Shown piece after piece: positions 22,101 to 33,770 of a stretch of DNA of 64,000 nt (the stretch's first letter is position 1; every line of letters begins with the position of its first letter). The notes below the pieces were generated by a model that did not search any database, was not told where the DNA came from, and was given only the letters and a program-made list of their open reading frames with translations. Source of the DNA: Irpex lacteus (lineage: Eukaryota > Basidiomycota > Agaricomycetes > Polyporales > Irpicaceae); assembly GCA_001986395.2 (NCBI GenBank), contig MQVO02000004.1, positions 310,001 to 374,000 on the forward strand, read 5' to 3'. Position numbers and translations under genes: made by a program.

Positions 22101-24421
22101 TATCTGCAGTAGAGTCAGATCACTCATCAGAAGAAGGGAGACGCTTGTACTGACAAATATGCCGTCGACCCTGGTCGAAACTTCAGTACTTTGCATGACA
22201 TACAAGCAACCAGAGATTAACTCACTAAATCCGACACCTAGAGGGTTTTGAAATGTGTCAGCAAAGCGGCTCACATGTTGTGAGCTACTTATCAAGGCGG
22301 GCGCAAAGCATCGTGACCTGGGGAACGATTATTAGAACCACCGGTAGCAGTGTGTTACTAGCTTACGAGGTAAATGGCAATGGGGGCTCTGCGGCTCACT
22401 AAAGCTCTCATTGAGGGGAGTTCTATAGTGAACAAAGGGAAAACTTACAGCACCAAATCCGCCATATATAGAACCTACACGCGAGAAGCATTAGCGCACA
22501 TTATTCGAAACGTCCAGTACATCGCTGGGCTCACATTTGAACAGTTCCGCTTATGATGAGCTTGTTCATTCATCAGCTTCCAGGCCATTTATACAAATAT
22601 TGGCCTCATATTACCTCGAGATAGATTGTCACCTGGTCAAGAGAGAATCAACTCCAGCTATCTGGACGAAGGAACAACGTACCCCCGCAGTCCTGAAATT
22701 GCTTTTGGAGTCAGACAAGTTACCATTGCGCAGCCGCTGCAACTTACCATGCAATTTTCAATATCCGCCCCGGGTTGGCGAAGTCAACGATGAGATATGT
22801 ATACATAATGTGCATACATGCGGCTACATGCAGAGATTCCAGCACACTGAAAGTGATATTGTCAACCGCAGTATATGCAGTACAATGATAACTGTACTAG
22901 CCATAAGAGAATAACGGTCGCCTTGTTCGCCGTCAGGTCGTCGGGGTAATTTGTGAAGTAGAAGTAAACCTGTGCTAGAAACAGCCCATATAGACTAGTA
23001 ATACATCAGCGACAATCGAATCATTTCACCTTCGTCAACTCACATAAGTGACAGCCAAGTCATCAGAAAACATGGGCCGATGAAGTTCTCTATTTTGAGA
23101 TCGGTAAGAGATAGCATGGTGTTGTTGTGAACTGGATAGTAATAGTGTGTCGGGCAAGTTGGGGCACACTCAGACGAAGGTTCTGGCAGCAGTATTTAAC
23201 GGCCTTCGGGGTATCCAATGATACGGATTGAACTCACCAGAGCCAGATTGACCTCGCATACTGTTCCTGAGGATGTGCCAGATGATGGCTCTCAGATGGA
23301 AAGGCAACCGGTGGACGCGGACTTCGATGATTGCTGAGACCTGTATCTGAATCAGATCCCAACGGTTTTCAGCCGCGGATCCCGTCCAGAGCTGTACCAA
23401 TGCAACGTTCTATGAGAACCCGGAATGAGATGAATGGTAGACAATCAGCCCTTGAGCTGTTGTAGCACGTACGGAACTGAGCTAATGGTCTTGCGAGATC
23501 ACTGAGGTACCTCTGTCGCATGCATTGAGGAGTTCCTTGGATGCGCAAGATCGTCAGAAGTTCTGCAACATTGCAATAATTAGAAAGATGTAACCCCCAA
23601 GGAAAAATGGCTCGTACTACGGGCTTAGCCATGTCAGGCTGATCGGGTAGAAGTGCGATGCGAGTTCACGGATATCCGGGTAGTACCATTCCGTAAGCCA
23701 ACCCGCTGTCTGTAAAGTCAAGTACGCACCTTGTATCATGATCAAAGAGAGCAGTTGGACGATTAACATCAATACCAACCAATAATCCCATTTCCGAAGA
23801 CCACCGTGACGACTACAACATATGGATCATATCACCTGCCATAGGGAACACCCAGCATCTTCAGCATGCAAGGCACTACTTGTAGCTATGTGCACTGGCT
23901 GCAGCTTCCGTTCTGCTGCTCCACGACCAGGCATGCTCCGGTCAACCATTTTAAAACGGCCTTCTCCGACGACGATCAACGTCGTGCCGAGTGGGGTGGC
24001 GTCACGCGTGAGAATTCCAAGTTGAGAAGGTATGAGTCGTGAGACGGCCTAGTTGGGAGGAGAGAAGGAGGTGAGCTGGTATGACAACGCTCAATTGATG
24101 ACGATGTGGAAGGGTGATGATGTCGTAGTCCCCCGTGAGAGGAGGTGGCTCGCCGCGGGTGAGGGATATGAGAAAAGACTGTGCGGTTCGCAGCGGGTGG
24201 AACACCGCATTCCGCTAGTCTACAAAACAAATCAGAGGATGTATCTGGAGAAAACACGAGTACTCACCAAGGCGCTGCCTACGAAAGGAGAAAGAGAAGA
24301 GAAGAGTCCGGAACCTGTCCAGTAAAACAACGAGAGCAAGAGAAAGAGCACAGAGAGAGTCAAAAGAAGGGGGAAAGAGGAAAAGCTCAAGACGGATAGA
24401 GCGGGGGAGGCAATCTTCTCC

Positions 24422-26072
24422 TCATGAGAGAGCAGGAGAAGACAGGACAAAGGCGGTCCCCTCGAAGTTGTCACATGAAAGCGAGGCGGTGACATCCTAT
24501 ACAATGGTTCAGAACCATTGACTAGTACAAAGTGTAGGGTCACTCACGAAGTAGCCGAAAGTGTTGACGTCGGAGTAGCCGTGTACAGCTGCTGCCATGA
24601 ACGGGTTGGGGTCCCCAGATGCGGGCGTCGAAGGAGCGTTGCGTATTCCGACAGGATCGCAGAAAACTAGACCTTCCGAGCGTATCGGGTGAGGGGTCTA
24701 AGCAGTACGTGTCAGTATTGACCTCAACCCACAAAATGAAAAGTACCACATACCTGGAAGACGTATCCGACGTTTTCTTTGTTGTTGCGAGCGACCTTGA
24801 AGGGGGTCTCGGCGAAGAGATCAACATCAGGCAAGCCCAAGTAGCCAGTTTTGCTCGTCAAGCAGGAACGGCTCTTGTTGGGTGATTGGAATGGCTTCCA
24901 CGTCGACTTGACCTTCTTGGGGGTCACATACTCGAACGCGTTGATGCTGTCGGAGCTGTCCATAAGCACAGAGCAATCAGTCTCAACGTCGGAAGGCGTA
25001 GTGTCGAAGTCATCTTCAGCCAGTATCGCTGAAGTGAGCTCGGCGACGGTCGCGAGAGCGGCCTGTAGTTGAACAGATGCTTCGTGCATTTCCTTCTCCG
25101 CGACGATACGTGCCTGTTCGTGAGCTTTAGCGACGGCGATAGCTTGCTGTTCCCTCTCCTGAGCGACCTCGAGGGCCTTCTCGAGAGCAAGTCGTGCGGT
25201 CTTCTCCACCTCGAGTGCTTCAAGCGCCTCTTGTTCTTGGTTTTGGTACATATCGCGTTCAAGCTCAAGTTCGTAGATGCTGGCGCTGAAGCTGAACTCC
25301 GAGGTGATGGACTCCGAGTCAGCTGCTTCCATGTCAGCCACAACCACGTCGAACTGAGAGTTGAGCGCATCAAGGAGGAGATCGTCCGACTTTGCAAGTT
25401 GAGTCTCGAGAGCCTTGGTCTTCTCCTGTTCAATGTACAAAGCAGTCAGAGTCTCGCCAATGTAAACCTTGTCCGCCTCGTCCTTCTCGATAGCATCCGA
25501 GAGTGAGCGTTCGAGAGCGGCATTGTCGGTGACGAGGTGGTTGTATGCGCTAGAGAGATCGGTGACTTGATTGCTGAGGATGTCGGCGGAGCAGTGAGCG
25601 TCGTCTAGGGATTGCTGCGTGACCATATGAGCTGAGTAGGCATCAGCGAGCAGGGCCTTGAGAGTCGAGACCTCTTCTTTGAGCTTGTCAGCCTCGGCGC
25701 GGTCGGCAGATACAGTGGCCTTGTGTTCGTCCTTCGAGGAGATGATGTCGGTGGCCTAGATGCATCAGCATATGTTATCGGACCAGATGAAACAAACAAC
25801 ATACTTTTGATCCATCTTGAACAGAGTGAACGGCCTGCGTCTTGTAAGTCTTCTGCCGGAGAAGAGCGTTGGCATTGCGATAAGCATCTTGATAGACGGT
25901 CATCTTGGAGGCGCTTGGTGTGTCGGTGGCTTGAGAACCCATCTAAGGTAAGATGAAATTTAGACAAATGTATGCAACGTTGGAAACAGCGTCGACTTAC
26001 GATCCGGGGTGCTTGAGTATCGAAGGCCTTGAACGATGTCTTGGGATGCATGCCGAGGAAGGTGAAAGGCAT
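24422..26072 (-). CDS. Coiled-coil protein, 478 aa
   Basis: Five exons (26072-26001, 25942-25805, 25755-24754, 24697-24548, 24496-24422) close to 479 codons. The N-terminus has a short hydrophobic-aromatic start (MPFTFLGMHP) that is not a clear signal peptide. Residues from about 70 to 290 form a long heptad-like coiled coil rich in Ala, Glu and Leu, with ALEALEVEKTARLALEKALE as a clear sample. A Ser/Asp-rich hinge follows, then a conserved-looking tail (FEYVTPKKVKSTWKPFQSP and LFAETPFKVARNNKEN) that might be a binding motif. No enzyme domain is seen; a scaffold or cytoskeletal role is a guess. The last intron carries a 9-bp inverted repeat (24502-24520). A strong inverted repeat lies 199 bp upstream of the ATG. 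Confidence 0.7.
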
Positions 26073-26270
26073 ATTGAAGAAACTTGAGGAAGGAGAAAGG
26101 GCGAGAGAAGAAAGCGGTGACTGTAAGAAAGAAATGTGACAACGGGTTCACAAGCTCATGCACCAGGGTACTTATGGTCGTTGAGTAGAACGTGTCAGCC
26201 TCTTTGATACCCGCACGGCTGTCTCATTCGAGTCAGCCGGGTGTTTATAGCCAGCCGCGAAACGAATTCG

Positions 26271-26344
26271 TTCAGCCGACCTGCCTAAACAGTGATCAGC
26301 CTCATATCCGTGAGGCTGACCACTGTTTGGGCAGGTCAGCTGAA
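26271..26344. repeat. 74-bp inverted repeat, 34-nt arms, 6-nt loop
   Basis: Arms 26271-26304 and 26311-26344 flank the loop TATCCG. They match at 31 of 34 positions, and the three differences are all transitions (C/T, T/C, A/G). It lies upstream of the coiled-coil gene and downstream of XAP5, between a tail and a promoter. It could be a MITE-like insertion, a terminator hairpin or a promoter element. Confidence 0.9.
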
Positions 26345-26689
26345 GACAGCATATAGGACCACTACAGGGTTCGCCAAGGCATTGCAATGTTCCAAAGGTT
26401 CGCGACCTAACAGAGTAGAAATCAGCTAGTAACAATCGTCCGCCTTATTACAGCGAATCAGAGGTGGCAATGAAGATGGGAGCATACAGGGGAAACTGAG
26501 GCGCTGCCGAAGAGGGCGAATTATGAGTTTGATATCATGGACAACGATAGACAGCATTGTAGAGACATAAGGGGTGTTAAACAGTCATATATATGCGACT
26601 CGACAAGGATACATCACCGTATCGCAAGCTACTAGAGACCTTACAAAAGCAGTTATGCCAGCTAAGGCATGATAAAGTCCAGTGGTACC

Positions 26690-27962
26690 TCAGGCGATAG
26701 TGTACTTTCCGTAGTTCTTCTCGGGGTCATACACCTATGGAAATATGAGTAAACCACCGCATCGTACGAGCTATCAAGCGTTGGACGTACCTCCCAGCGT
26801 GATGCAGGGAATATATGCTTGTTGCGCTGATAGTAGCTTCGCTCCACCACTTTCCCAGCATGTGACTCGTCCTTCTCGATACTTGCATCGGCCAGCAGAC
26901 GGACGTCATCGTGCACATCAAAGTTGAAGAGTGGCCCCGACTTTCCTCGCGCCTTGTTCACGATAAAGTCGTAGAATGTATAGTGCTAAACGAGATAACA
27001 ATCGTTCAACGTCATATATGCGAGTCAACCAAAAGGCTGCTCACATGCGGGATGATGAGGTCCTCCTGAGTACGCTGTCAATATACTGCGTGCTCCAACA
27101 AAATAGCCACTCTTACCTTCACATACATCAGGTTGTCGACGCTGATACCCCGAAGCTCGGGGAATTGCTGTCGGCATTTCTCCAGGAAAGTCGAGATCTC
27201 GTCTCCTTTCTTGCACTATATAAAGCCCGTGGATAAATGTGCAATGACCTGCGTGATCAGATGCAATGTTTTCGAGCGAAACTGTGAGTAGACCTACCGT
27301 TACACTCTTGCGGTGCCCACTGCCGTCCCAGTACGAGTACACAATCTCAATTTCCTCGTTCTTCATTTCCTCCTGCTTCCGCAGCCATTCCTGTCTCAGC
27401 TCCTCTCGTTCACGTCGTTCTTGTTCCTCACGTTCGCGGTCAGGCAGGAAAGACGTGTCGACGTTGGGATTCTTGCGAGACTTTGCCTTCTTTGAAGGTC
27501 TCTCAATCTCCTTGGTCTCGCCACCTGCGTTATCCTCGTCGCCGTCGCCCTCGAAGTCGTCAAGCGCGAATGACAGGGTCGACTTTGCGACCTTCTTACG
27601 CTTCTTCACCTTCTTCTGCTCATCCCTAAGCAAATTCTCCACGTCCTGTGAGCGGCTGTCCAATGTGTAGTGAGTTTCATGACATACTTAAGCTCATTGG
27701 TTCTCGCCGCCTCTCTGGCCTTCGCCTCCTCCAGCTCCTTCCTTCTCTGCTGAAACTCCTCAAGTCTGACCAGACCAACAGTGCTCTTCTTGAGCGTATC
27801 CTCCATGGAGTCATTCTGGCCGACGAAACGATTGCTAGAAGGCCTGGCTTTCTCGGTCTCCTGGATGAGATTCTGCTTCTGACGTTCGAACTCCTCGCGC
27901 ATTTGCGTGCGCTGTTTCACAAGCGCGTCTTCACGACGGCCTTCTACCTGGCTTGTAGACAT
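26690..27962 (-). CDS. XAP5/FAM50 family nuclear protein
   Basis: The C-terminal half is highly conserved and diagnostic: [20 protein letters not shown], then [40 protein letters not shown] and [20 protein letters not shown], ending near [20 protein letters not shown] and KYTIA. The family is conserved from fungi to humans (FAM50A), is nuclear and is linked to spliceosome and chromatin function. The N-terminal 150 residues are a charged coiled coil with [12 protein letters not shown], the family's other landmark, and KKAKSRK is a likely nuclear signal. There are six exons; the intron at 27687-27656 is only 32 nt as I read it. The ATG at 27962-27960 lies 157 bp from the divergent uS13m gene. 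Confidence 0.93.
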
Positions 27963-28119
27963 GTTTGACTAGATATAACGTGTCCTGAGGAAGTGCAACG
28001 ATTGTGGTGGTCGGTGAGCAAGTCTCGTTCGGTGCGGAGTCTGAAACAGACTCTCTCTTCGCTGTACGAGCGCTTTTCGGGTTGTTCAGCTGCAGCCTTC
28101 CACTCTCGCTCATTTCACG

Positions 28120-28694
28120 ATGCATATTCTCGGTGTGAATATGCCTGACCACAAGTTGGTCAAGGTAGATAGCTATCTCTAAGGACCTTTTATATGGTAT
28201 GCTAATGGCAAGACACTTTTCAGCATACCCTGACCTATTTCTTCGGCATCGGAAAGCACACATCAGCACGGATATGTGCCCGGATGCATGTACACGACAA
28301 ATGCAAGGTCAAGGACCTCACGTCGCAGCAAGTGACTGCATTGACCGCTTTCTTGAACGCACCGTCAAGTTCACCCCTACCTGCACACGCCCCACTCGCT
28401 GGAATAAACTACCACCCGACAGCCGTCGGTAAACCACTGAATGCGCTGCCTCAGCCCCGCCGGTCACCGGAGGACTACAACGACCCTCTCAAGACCCTCA
28501 AGATTGAGTCAGACTTGAAGCGGGAAGTCAGGGAGAATATCATGCACCACAGGCTCATCGGGAGCTACGTTGGTCGTCGTCACGCTTTGCAGCTACCAGT
28601 CAGAGGCCAGAACACTCAGTCCAACATGAAGACAGCGAAGAGGCTGAACAGGATCGAGCGTGTCTTGGAGCCGAGGAAAAGCAAGAGATTCTAG
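28120..28694 (+). CDS. Mitochondrial small-subunit ribosomal protein uS13m
   Basis: Two exons give about 171 aa: MHILGVNMPDHKLVK, an intron, then HTLTYFFGIGKHTSARICAR onward. The S13 helix-turn-helix start (YFFGIGKHTS), the KDLTSQQVTALTAFL segment, the RREV-like LKREVRENIMHHRLIGSYVG and RRHALQLPVRGQNTQSN motifs are all present, followed by a basic C-terminus (EPRKSKRF). uS13 sits in the head of the small subunit and contacts tRNA and the large subunit. Relative to bacterial S13 there is an internal Pro/Ser-rich insert of about 40 residues (around PSSSPLPAHAP), as in fungal mitochondrial forms. The short initial peptide is hydrophobic rather than a typical presequence. Confidence 0.92.
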
Positions 28695-29262
28695 GTTGCT
28701 GGTACGTTGTTCACATAAATTACGAGTACACAGAATTAACCAGAGCGTACAGCATCCCTTTCGACGTTATCATAGACCACACTATCATACGAGTATCCCA
28801 TGTAGCCACGCATATAATCACTATTCGGCCAGCAGTTCTTCCCAATTCCTGGCAGTCAAAATGTTAGAACTAGTATTGCTGTCCCACTTAACAAGCCCCA
28901 AGTAGTGACATCCGAGATCGCCTCTCTACATGCATGAAAAGACCATGCATATGCATCGTTGCAGATCGGAAACCGCCAGGTTGTATTTTAGCTCGATGAT
29001 CTCTGGCATACAGACCCGCAATACGACTATCCTAACACCTGAAGGATGTTACTTGTACTGGGATACAGTAGCTTACTCTGGTTTCTTCGAAAGGATGAGG
29101 ACCGGGAGGCTGTCTTGAGCTGGTTACCCATAAAGACTGTCGCCAGAAAACATCCGAAGGCTACGGGGCGACTAGTTATCCCATGGGGAACAGGCGATTA
29201 GTATTTCATGCTGTGTTGCTACAAGTCTCACTATCATACAAGCATCCCAAATCCGAGCACAA
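28695..29262. other. Intergenic stretch, nothing recognised
   Basis: This is the 3' flank shared by uS13m (rightward) and BET3 (leftward). No gene, RNA or long repeat is seen. Confidence 0.6.
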
Positions 29263-30085
29263 TTAATCGTCGCCGACAGGCACTTCTTCCTCCAGGTACT
29301 TGATCAGTGTGACTCGGATTTCTGTGCTCTCATCGCCTCTAAGTACGTCCGAGATGAACGTAGCTTGTACCTGCATTTGGATCTACATTTCGATGAATAG
29401 CACGTCCGTGCGAGCAACACACATAGACCACATACCATCTCCAAGGCACCTCGTATCACCCCACATAGCACATTACTGAACCACAGCCCTCCCTCCAGTG
29501 CTTCCTCAGGCAATTCAACGAACTCCGCCAACGGGTTTTCATCCAGCGTGAGAGTGAACGACTGACCAGCACTGGAGGACTGGGGAGCGGTACCGGTCGG
29601 AGAGGTCGCCACGGATGTCGGTGCGCCGTGCGTGACCGTAGGGCTAATATTCAAGAACGACTTGAACCCGACCTTCTCGCACACATGCCGTATAAATAGA
29701 CTGAAACGCTGCGCCGGACATAAAGGCGAGAAACAACCTCACCTTGGCCACTACCTCTCCCGTCTCTCTGAAATCGGCGCACCGACCGATGTTGCTCCTC
29801 GCGAGGAAGTCTTCTATGAGCCTCGTGCCGATATTATAGCCCATCTTCTCCAGTTGCTTGTTCACCTCGTCGTAGTTCTCATAGTCCTGGATGAGCTGCA
29901 CCACGAGGGCTCCGTACGTGAGCGCAAACAGCTCGGCGTTCTATGTACATGTCTGGAGGTCAGGGACGGACTGGTTTCATTCTTAGCTGCTGCGAGAACA
30001 CAGAGACACAACATACCGTCTTCTCTGCTCTGCCTTTCCATATGTCTTCCCCGATGGCCTTGTATTGTTTGCTCGTGGTCGCCAT
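29263..30085 (-). CDS. BET3: TRAPP complex subunit BET3 (TRAPPC3)
   Basis: Four exons. The start [20 protein letters not shown] matches the family N-terminus, followed by [31 protein letters not shown] sequence and the near-invariant [20 protein letters not shown]. The C-terminal part has [27 protein letters not shown] and [23 protein letters not shown]3 is the core of TRAPP, the Golgi vesicle tether and Ypt1/Rab1 exchange factor, and carries an acylated Cys; the Cys in ARSNIGRC is the expected one. A Ser/Thr/Pro-rich loop ([20 protein letters not shown]) makes the middle slightly longer than in animal forms. The intron before VGFKSF uses an acceptor ending GAAG. Confidence 0.94.
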
Positions 30086-33000
30086 CTTGTGCGTGCTGGA
30101 TTGAGGTGTAGGCGATATGGGCGTCTAACACGATACTTGTCCTCCTTGGCGCTAGCGTCGACGTCTTCGAGCTTCCCTTTTTGCAGACGACGACAGCGAT
30201 GAATAGGAAGTCATCGATATCTTCATCTCCGAGTTGTACGGTGCACAAGTCTGACCATGTTCAAGGTGTGTGGGAGATACCAAGGCATAAACTGTAGTTC
30301 ATATGACCGTTTGACTGTATTGCTCGCCTTAGATCTTCGAAGGGCAAAACAAACTCGTGTAGACCGCGACTTCTGTCAGTCATTTTGCCAAAATGAAGCT
30401 TGTTACATCGATCCAATTTATTACAGCGAAGGGAGATTGGCAGTTCCGTGTTCTAGAGCCAATTATCGCTCGAGTCATAAGACCTGCTGCGTGTCTACAA
30501 ATTTATGTGTGTTCCAAACTTCCAACGTCGAGAACATGCAGCTGGCGGTGCGTCGTGGTCTCTTTGTTTTGCTGGAAAAATCTTTTGTTTTTTCTTCAGG
30601 CTATATTTTTTTCGAGATCGGACGGGCAGATTTGAGATTGGATGCTAGCGGTATGATTCCATCCATCGTAAATATTACGACGTTCATATGTCAAGGGCCT
30701 TGAGGCGAATCGAAGTTACTTGCACCGAAGCTCAACACAGACTTCTGAAGACTGCACACCGCGCAGGGTTGGTATTCTATTCGTTTACACAGTCAACGTT
30801 ATATGGGTATCGAAGATACTGTGAGTACCAAGTGCAGATTCGAATATTGAGGTCTTGGCACGAAGTGGCCAGCCGTCTTTTCAGCCGCGGCAGAATATCC
30901 GCTGTTACCGCAGTACTCAACTCTCGATCAATAAAATATTTACAATCGACTGCCTGTGCCTGGCCGCCCTCATGCTACCACAAGGAGAAGTACAGCAAGC
31001 CAATCCCTCGACGAATGATATCTGGGAAATTGTCGGTGAGTCCGTCATCTTCCGCCATGCATACGATCGCCTTATCATGTCTGACGTCTACGAGCAGATG
31101 TATCAATTATCTCACTCTAAATTGAGAATCAGACCAATATACTACATAGCCTCCGTAAGACTATCAAGCCACGTAGGCCCATCACTTGCTGTTGTGCCTC
31201 CGCCGCGCTGTGTACCTATGCGAAGGAGATAAGCAGGCAATAAGCGTGCGTCATTCGACCGCCCACGTCTACATACGGCGAGATTTTATCGTGCTCATCA
31301 CATTCAATAGCGCAAGACGCGGCGTTGATCATCTTCTGTCCAGGGCACCTTGAGTCAGCAATCGTTCTCAAGTTCAGGCTAGGCGAACCGCACAGGAGAG
31401 CGGCGCTCCGTCTAGATGTCCGTACACCCATCCAACTCGTGGGGCACGCGTCTTCCTTCCCTGGGAAGGACTGTTCTGTGAGAAAAGAGAGCCTGTACGC
31501 TGGGTCATATGAACTTCTCGCAAAGTGAGTTCTGATCGTGTTTACAGCTGACACTGCTGACTTCATAGTCCGCCAACCTGAACTTACCCGCTTCCCCGGT
31601 TGTCGAAGAACTAGTGAAAATGCTTGTTGTACGTTATGTCAGGCGACAGAAGAACGCGAACTCCAGGTTCTCCTCGCTCAAGGCTGTCGTTACGTGGGAG
31701 TAGGACGAACCATGTGCCATATCTTCCGAGCTTGCGGCTTTATCCATCTGTGGGGCTTCGATAGTGCACAGCAGTGATCCTTCCCTTTGACCTCTACCGG
31801 TGAATTGGTCGAACATCGATTTACCCGCGAAGATTGGGATGTACAACTCCCGAGTAACGATTGGCATTACGGAAGTGGTTAGTCGTTTGTCGCATCGGAC
31901 GACTCTCTTTATACCGATTGCTGATCGCACGAATGGCCATTCACTCCTTTCGTCGTCTTCTCAAACTTTATTGTTTGAACTGCTCAGCGGGGCTGACTCG
32001 TCGGTTCTCTTGTGATCCCCGTCTAAAGCAAGATGATATTGAAGAGGCAACTGGTACGTACCTTGGTACTTTGTATGTATTGTATCGGAGGTCTTGTCAG
32101 GTTCGTTTCTAATACATCGTTATCGCACATCTAAAGAGCCCCTGGTGCCACTAACAGTTCATACAGAGCAGATATGATACCTTGAATGCCTGCTTCGGTT
32201 TACCAGAACCACTGCCCGCACCTCACCCGGGCCCCACGTGTGCGTGCACAAGTGACTTCTTTTCCTTGTTTTGCGCCTGCAGTCAGACGCAGAATGCGTG
32301 TACAGACACAGGAAAAGTGAGGCAAGTCGTCTTCTGCTTTCACATGTACCGGCGGAAAGCTGGTTCTAAATATGCAAATTTTGATTGATTCTGAAAGGTT
32401 TTCGTCACGCTAGTGAGCTTACGCAGTGTTACATCAACGCCTTGCCATTGATTCCACGAGTGCTTCCGTCACTGTGCGCAGGCTGTATTATGTGTGAAAG
32501 GAAGATGCGTATTCGTCTGATTTGAATTGGCGGTGTGCGTCAGACTGCTTTTAGGTGGTCAGCGCTGCTCAGCGTGGATTAGGCTTCAATGAGAGAAGCT
32601 TCCTTGCCAATGTCAGTCCCAGCTCAGTCCGTTTGTCGGGCGGGCTCGCGGGGCCAGTCAGCGAGCAGAGAGGCGCTTGGTGGCGGGCGAGGTACGACGG
32701 TTTTGTGATCAGGTTCTGGGCATGAATAATTTCAGGAGAGGAGTGTACAGCCTCGTTCGTATGTCGGCTGACAAATGTGGAAACGTCAATTTTTATCGCT
32801 TCCGAAACTCTTTGTCGACGAATGCCCGCTTGTGTCGAGGATCATCCAGAAAAGTGCGTGTTGTGACGACGGTCGTTGGACTGCTGGGCAGACATGTGGC
32901 CATGACCGGGCAATGGCGTATTGGCGTGCTGGTTCAATATATAAATGCCCCATCACGGAGGAGTTGAGACAGGTGAGACGGGATGCATAATTGCTTGAGC

Positions 33001-33770
33001 CCGCTAAGCGGGCCAGGGGAAGGATAATATCTTTCCCATGGCCCGCAGAGGCAAAAGGCTAAGCACAGGTAGCGTAGAAAAAACCGTGCTCGCTGGACGA
33101 GTAGAAACACACGCTGCACATACCATGCACATTTTATTGAGTAAAAACAAGACTACTGTGAAACAAAAAAAAGAGTCAGTAGGGGGCGTGGCTAGTGGGA
33201 GGCGTTGGACAGACGGATAGCTGTAAGCGTGTTTGCACGTGTTTGTATGAACTAGCCAAAACGGGATGTGCTAGGAAATCGAGAGTCAAGTTCGCGCCTC
33301 GAGGTCGTCCGCCGACTCGCTGAAGTTGAAAGCCTTTCATCGCAGCACAACGAAGTCTGCATGCCATCCTCCCCGCAACATTCACGTCTTCGACGCTTCT
33401 GAAATACTCACAGCAAGTCGTGCTGGGCCTTGAAATCAGCCCGCTGCTCGCCGCGCGTCTCTGCGTGCGGTCCGCGTATCTATCGACGCCCTTCGAGCTC
33501 AGAAAAACGGTGAATTGAGAGCCAGAGTCGTCGCCGAACAAGTTGTCGCAGCTGAGCTTTCTATCGGTGCGTGGCAGAGTCCTACAACGCCCAATGATTG
33601 CCGTTCATTCATCTGCCACCGTCCAGGTCGCGAAACCTGATCGATTGTGTGCCCTGCACACCGACTGCACACGGACGAGCAGTGCTCTTCCTGTAATCAT
33701 TGCCTATATCCTGCCCTGCCTCTGAGAATCTCGTCTACACCGTCAGTTTACCCCTTCATTCGCCGCTGCA
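30086..33770. other. 3.7-kb stretch with no supported gene
   Basis: Open frames are short and unrelated to anything I know, and no chain of exons with consistent phase emerges on either strand. A minus-strand fragment at 31634-31930 (LYIPIFAGKSMFDQF) is faintly like the start-unit transacylase region of a polyketide synthase, too weak to call. The last ~500 bp are CT-rich and look like promoter and 5' leader of the gene at 33771; a peptide-like frame near 33470-33580 may be part of an unannotated 5' exon. Confidence 0.45.

Larger units (their letters stand above)
20270..24421. other. 4-kb stretch without intact genes
   Basis: This contains a 12-bp repeat array (20455-20526), the right copy of the dispersed repeat (20641-20978) and a long AT-rich stretch. 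On the minus strand, fragments that read like membrane helices appear in shifting frames between 21325 and 23800, for example DYWLVLMLIVQLLSLIMI near 23760 and VDSITSVTTLILVSTLYLV near 21700. None can be joined into a gene without stops. 24030-24400 is GA-rich with no gene seen. Confidence 0.5.

Noticed and set aside
24502..24520. 9-bp-arm inverted repeat as a regulatory site
   Set aside because: It lies inside the last intron of the coiled-coil gene and is short enough to be chance or intron structure.
30257..31232. Open frames of 80-150 codons on the plus strand
   Set aside because: No family features, low-quality starts and no consistent introns; probably chance frames.
31634..31930. Polyketide synthase start-unit domain fragment on the minus strand
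   Set aside because: Only a short IPIFAGKS-like stretch is suggestive, no neighbouring PKS sequence exists, and frames break quickly.
33038..33541. Possible small gene upstream of the 1,182-aa gene
   Set aside because: Short peptide-like frames near 33300 and 33500 cannot be joined with sound splice sites. They are more likely 5' leader of the next gene.
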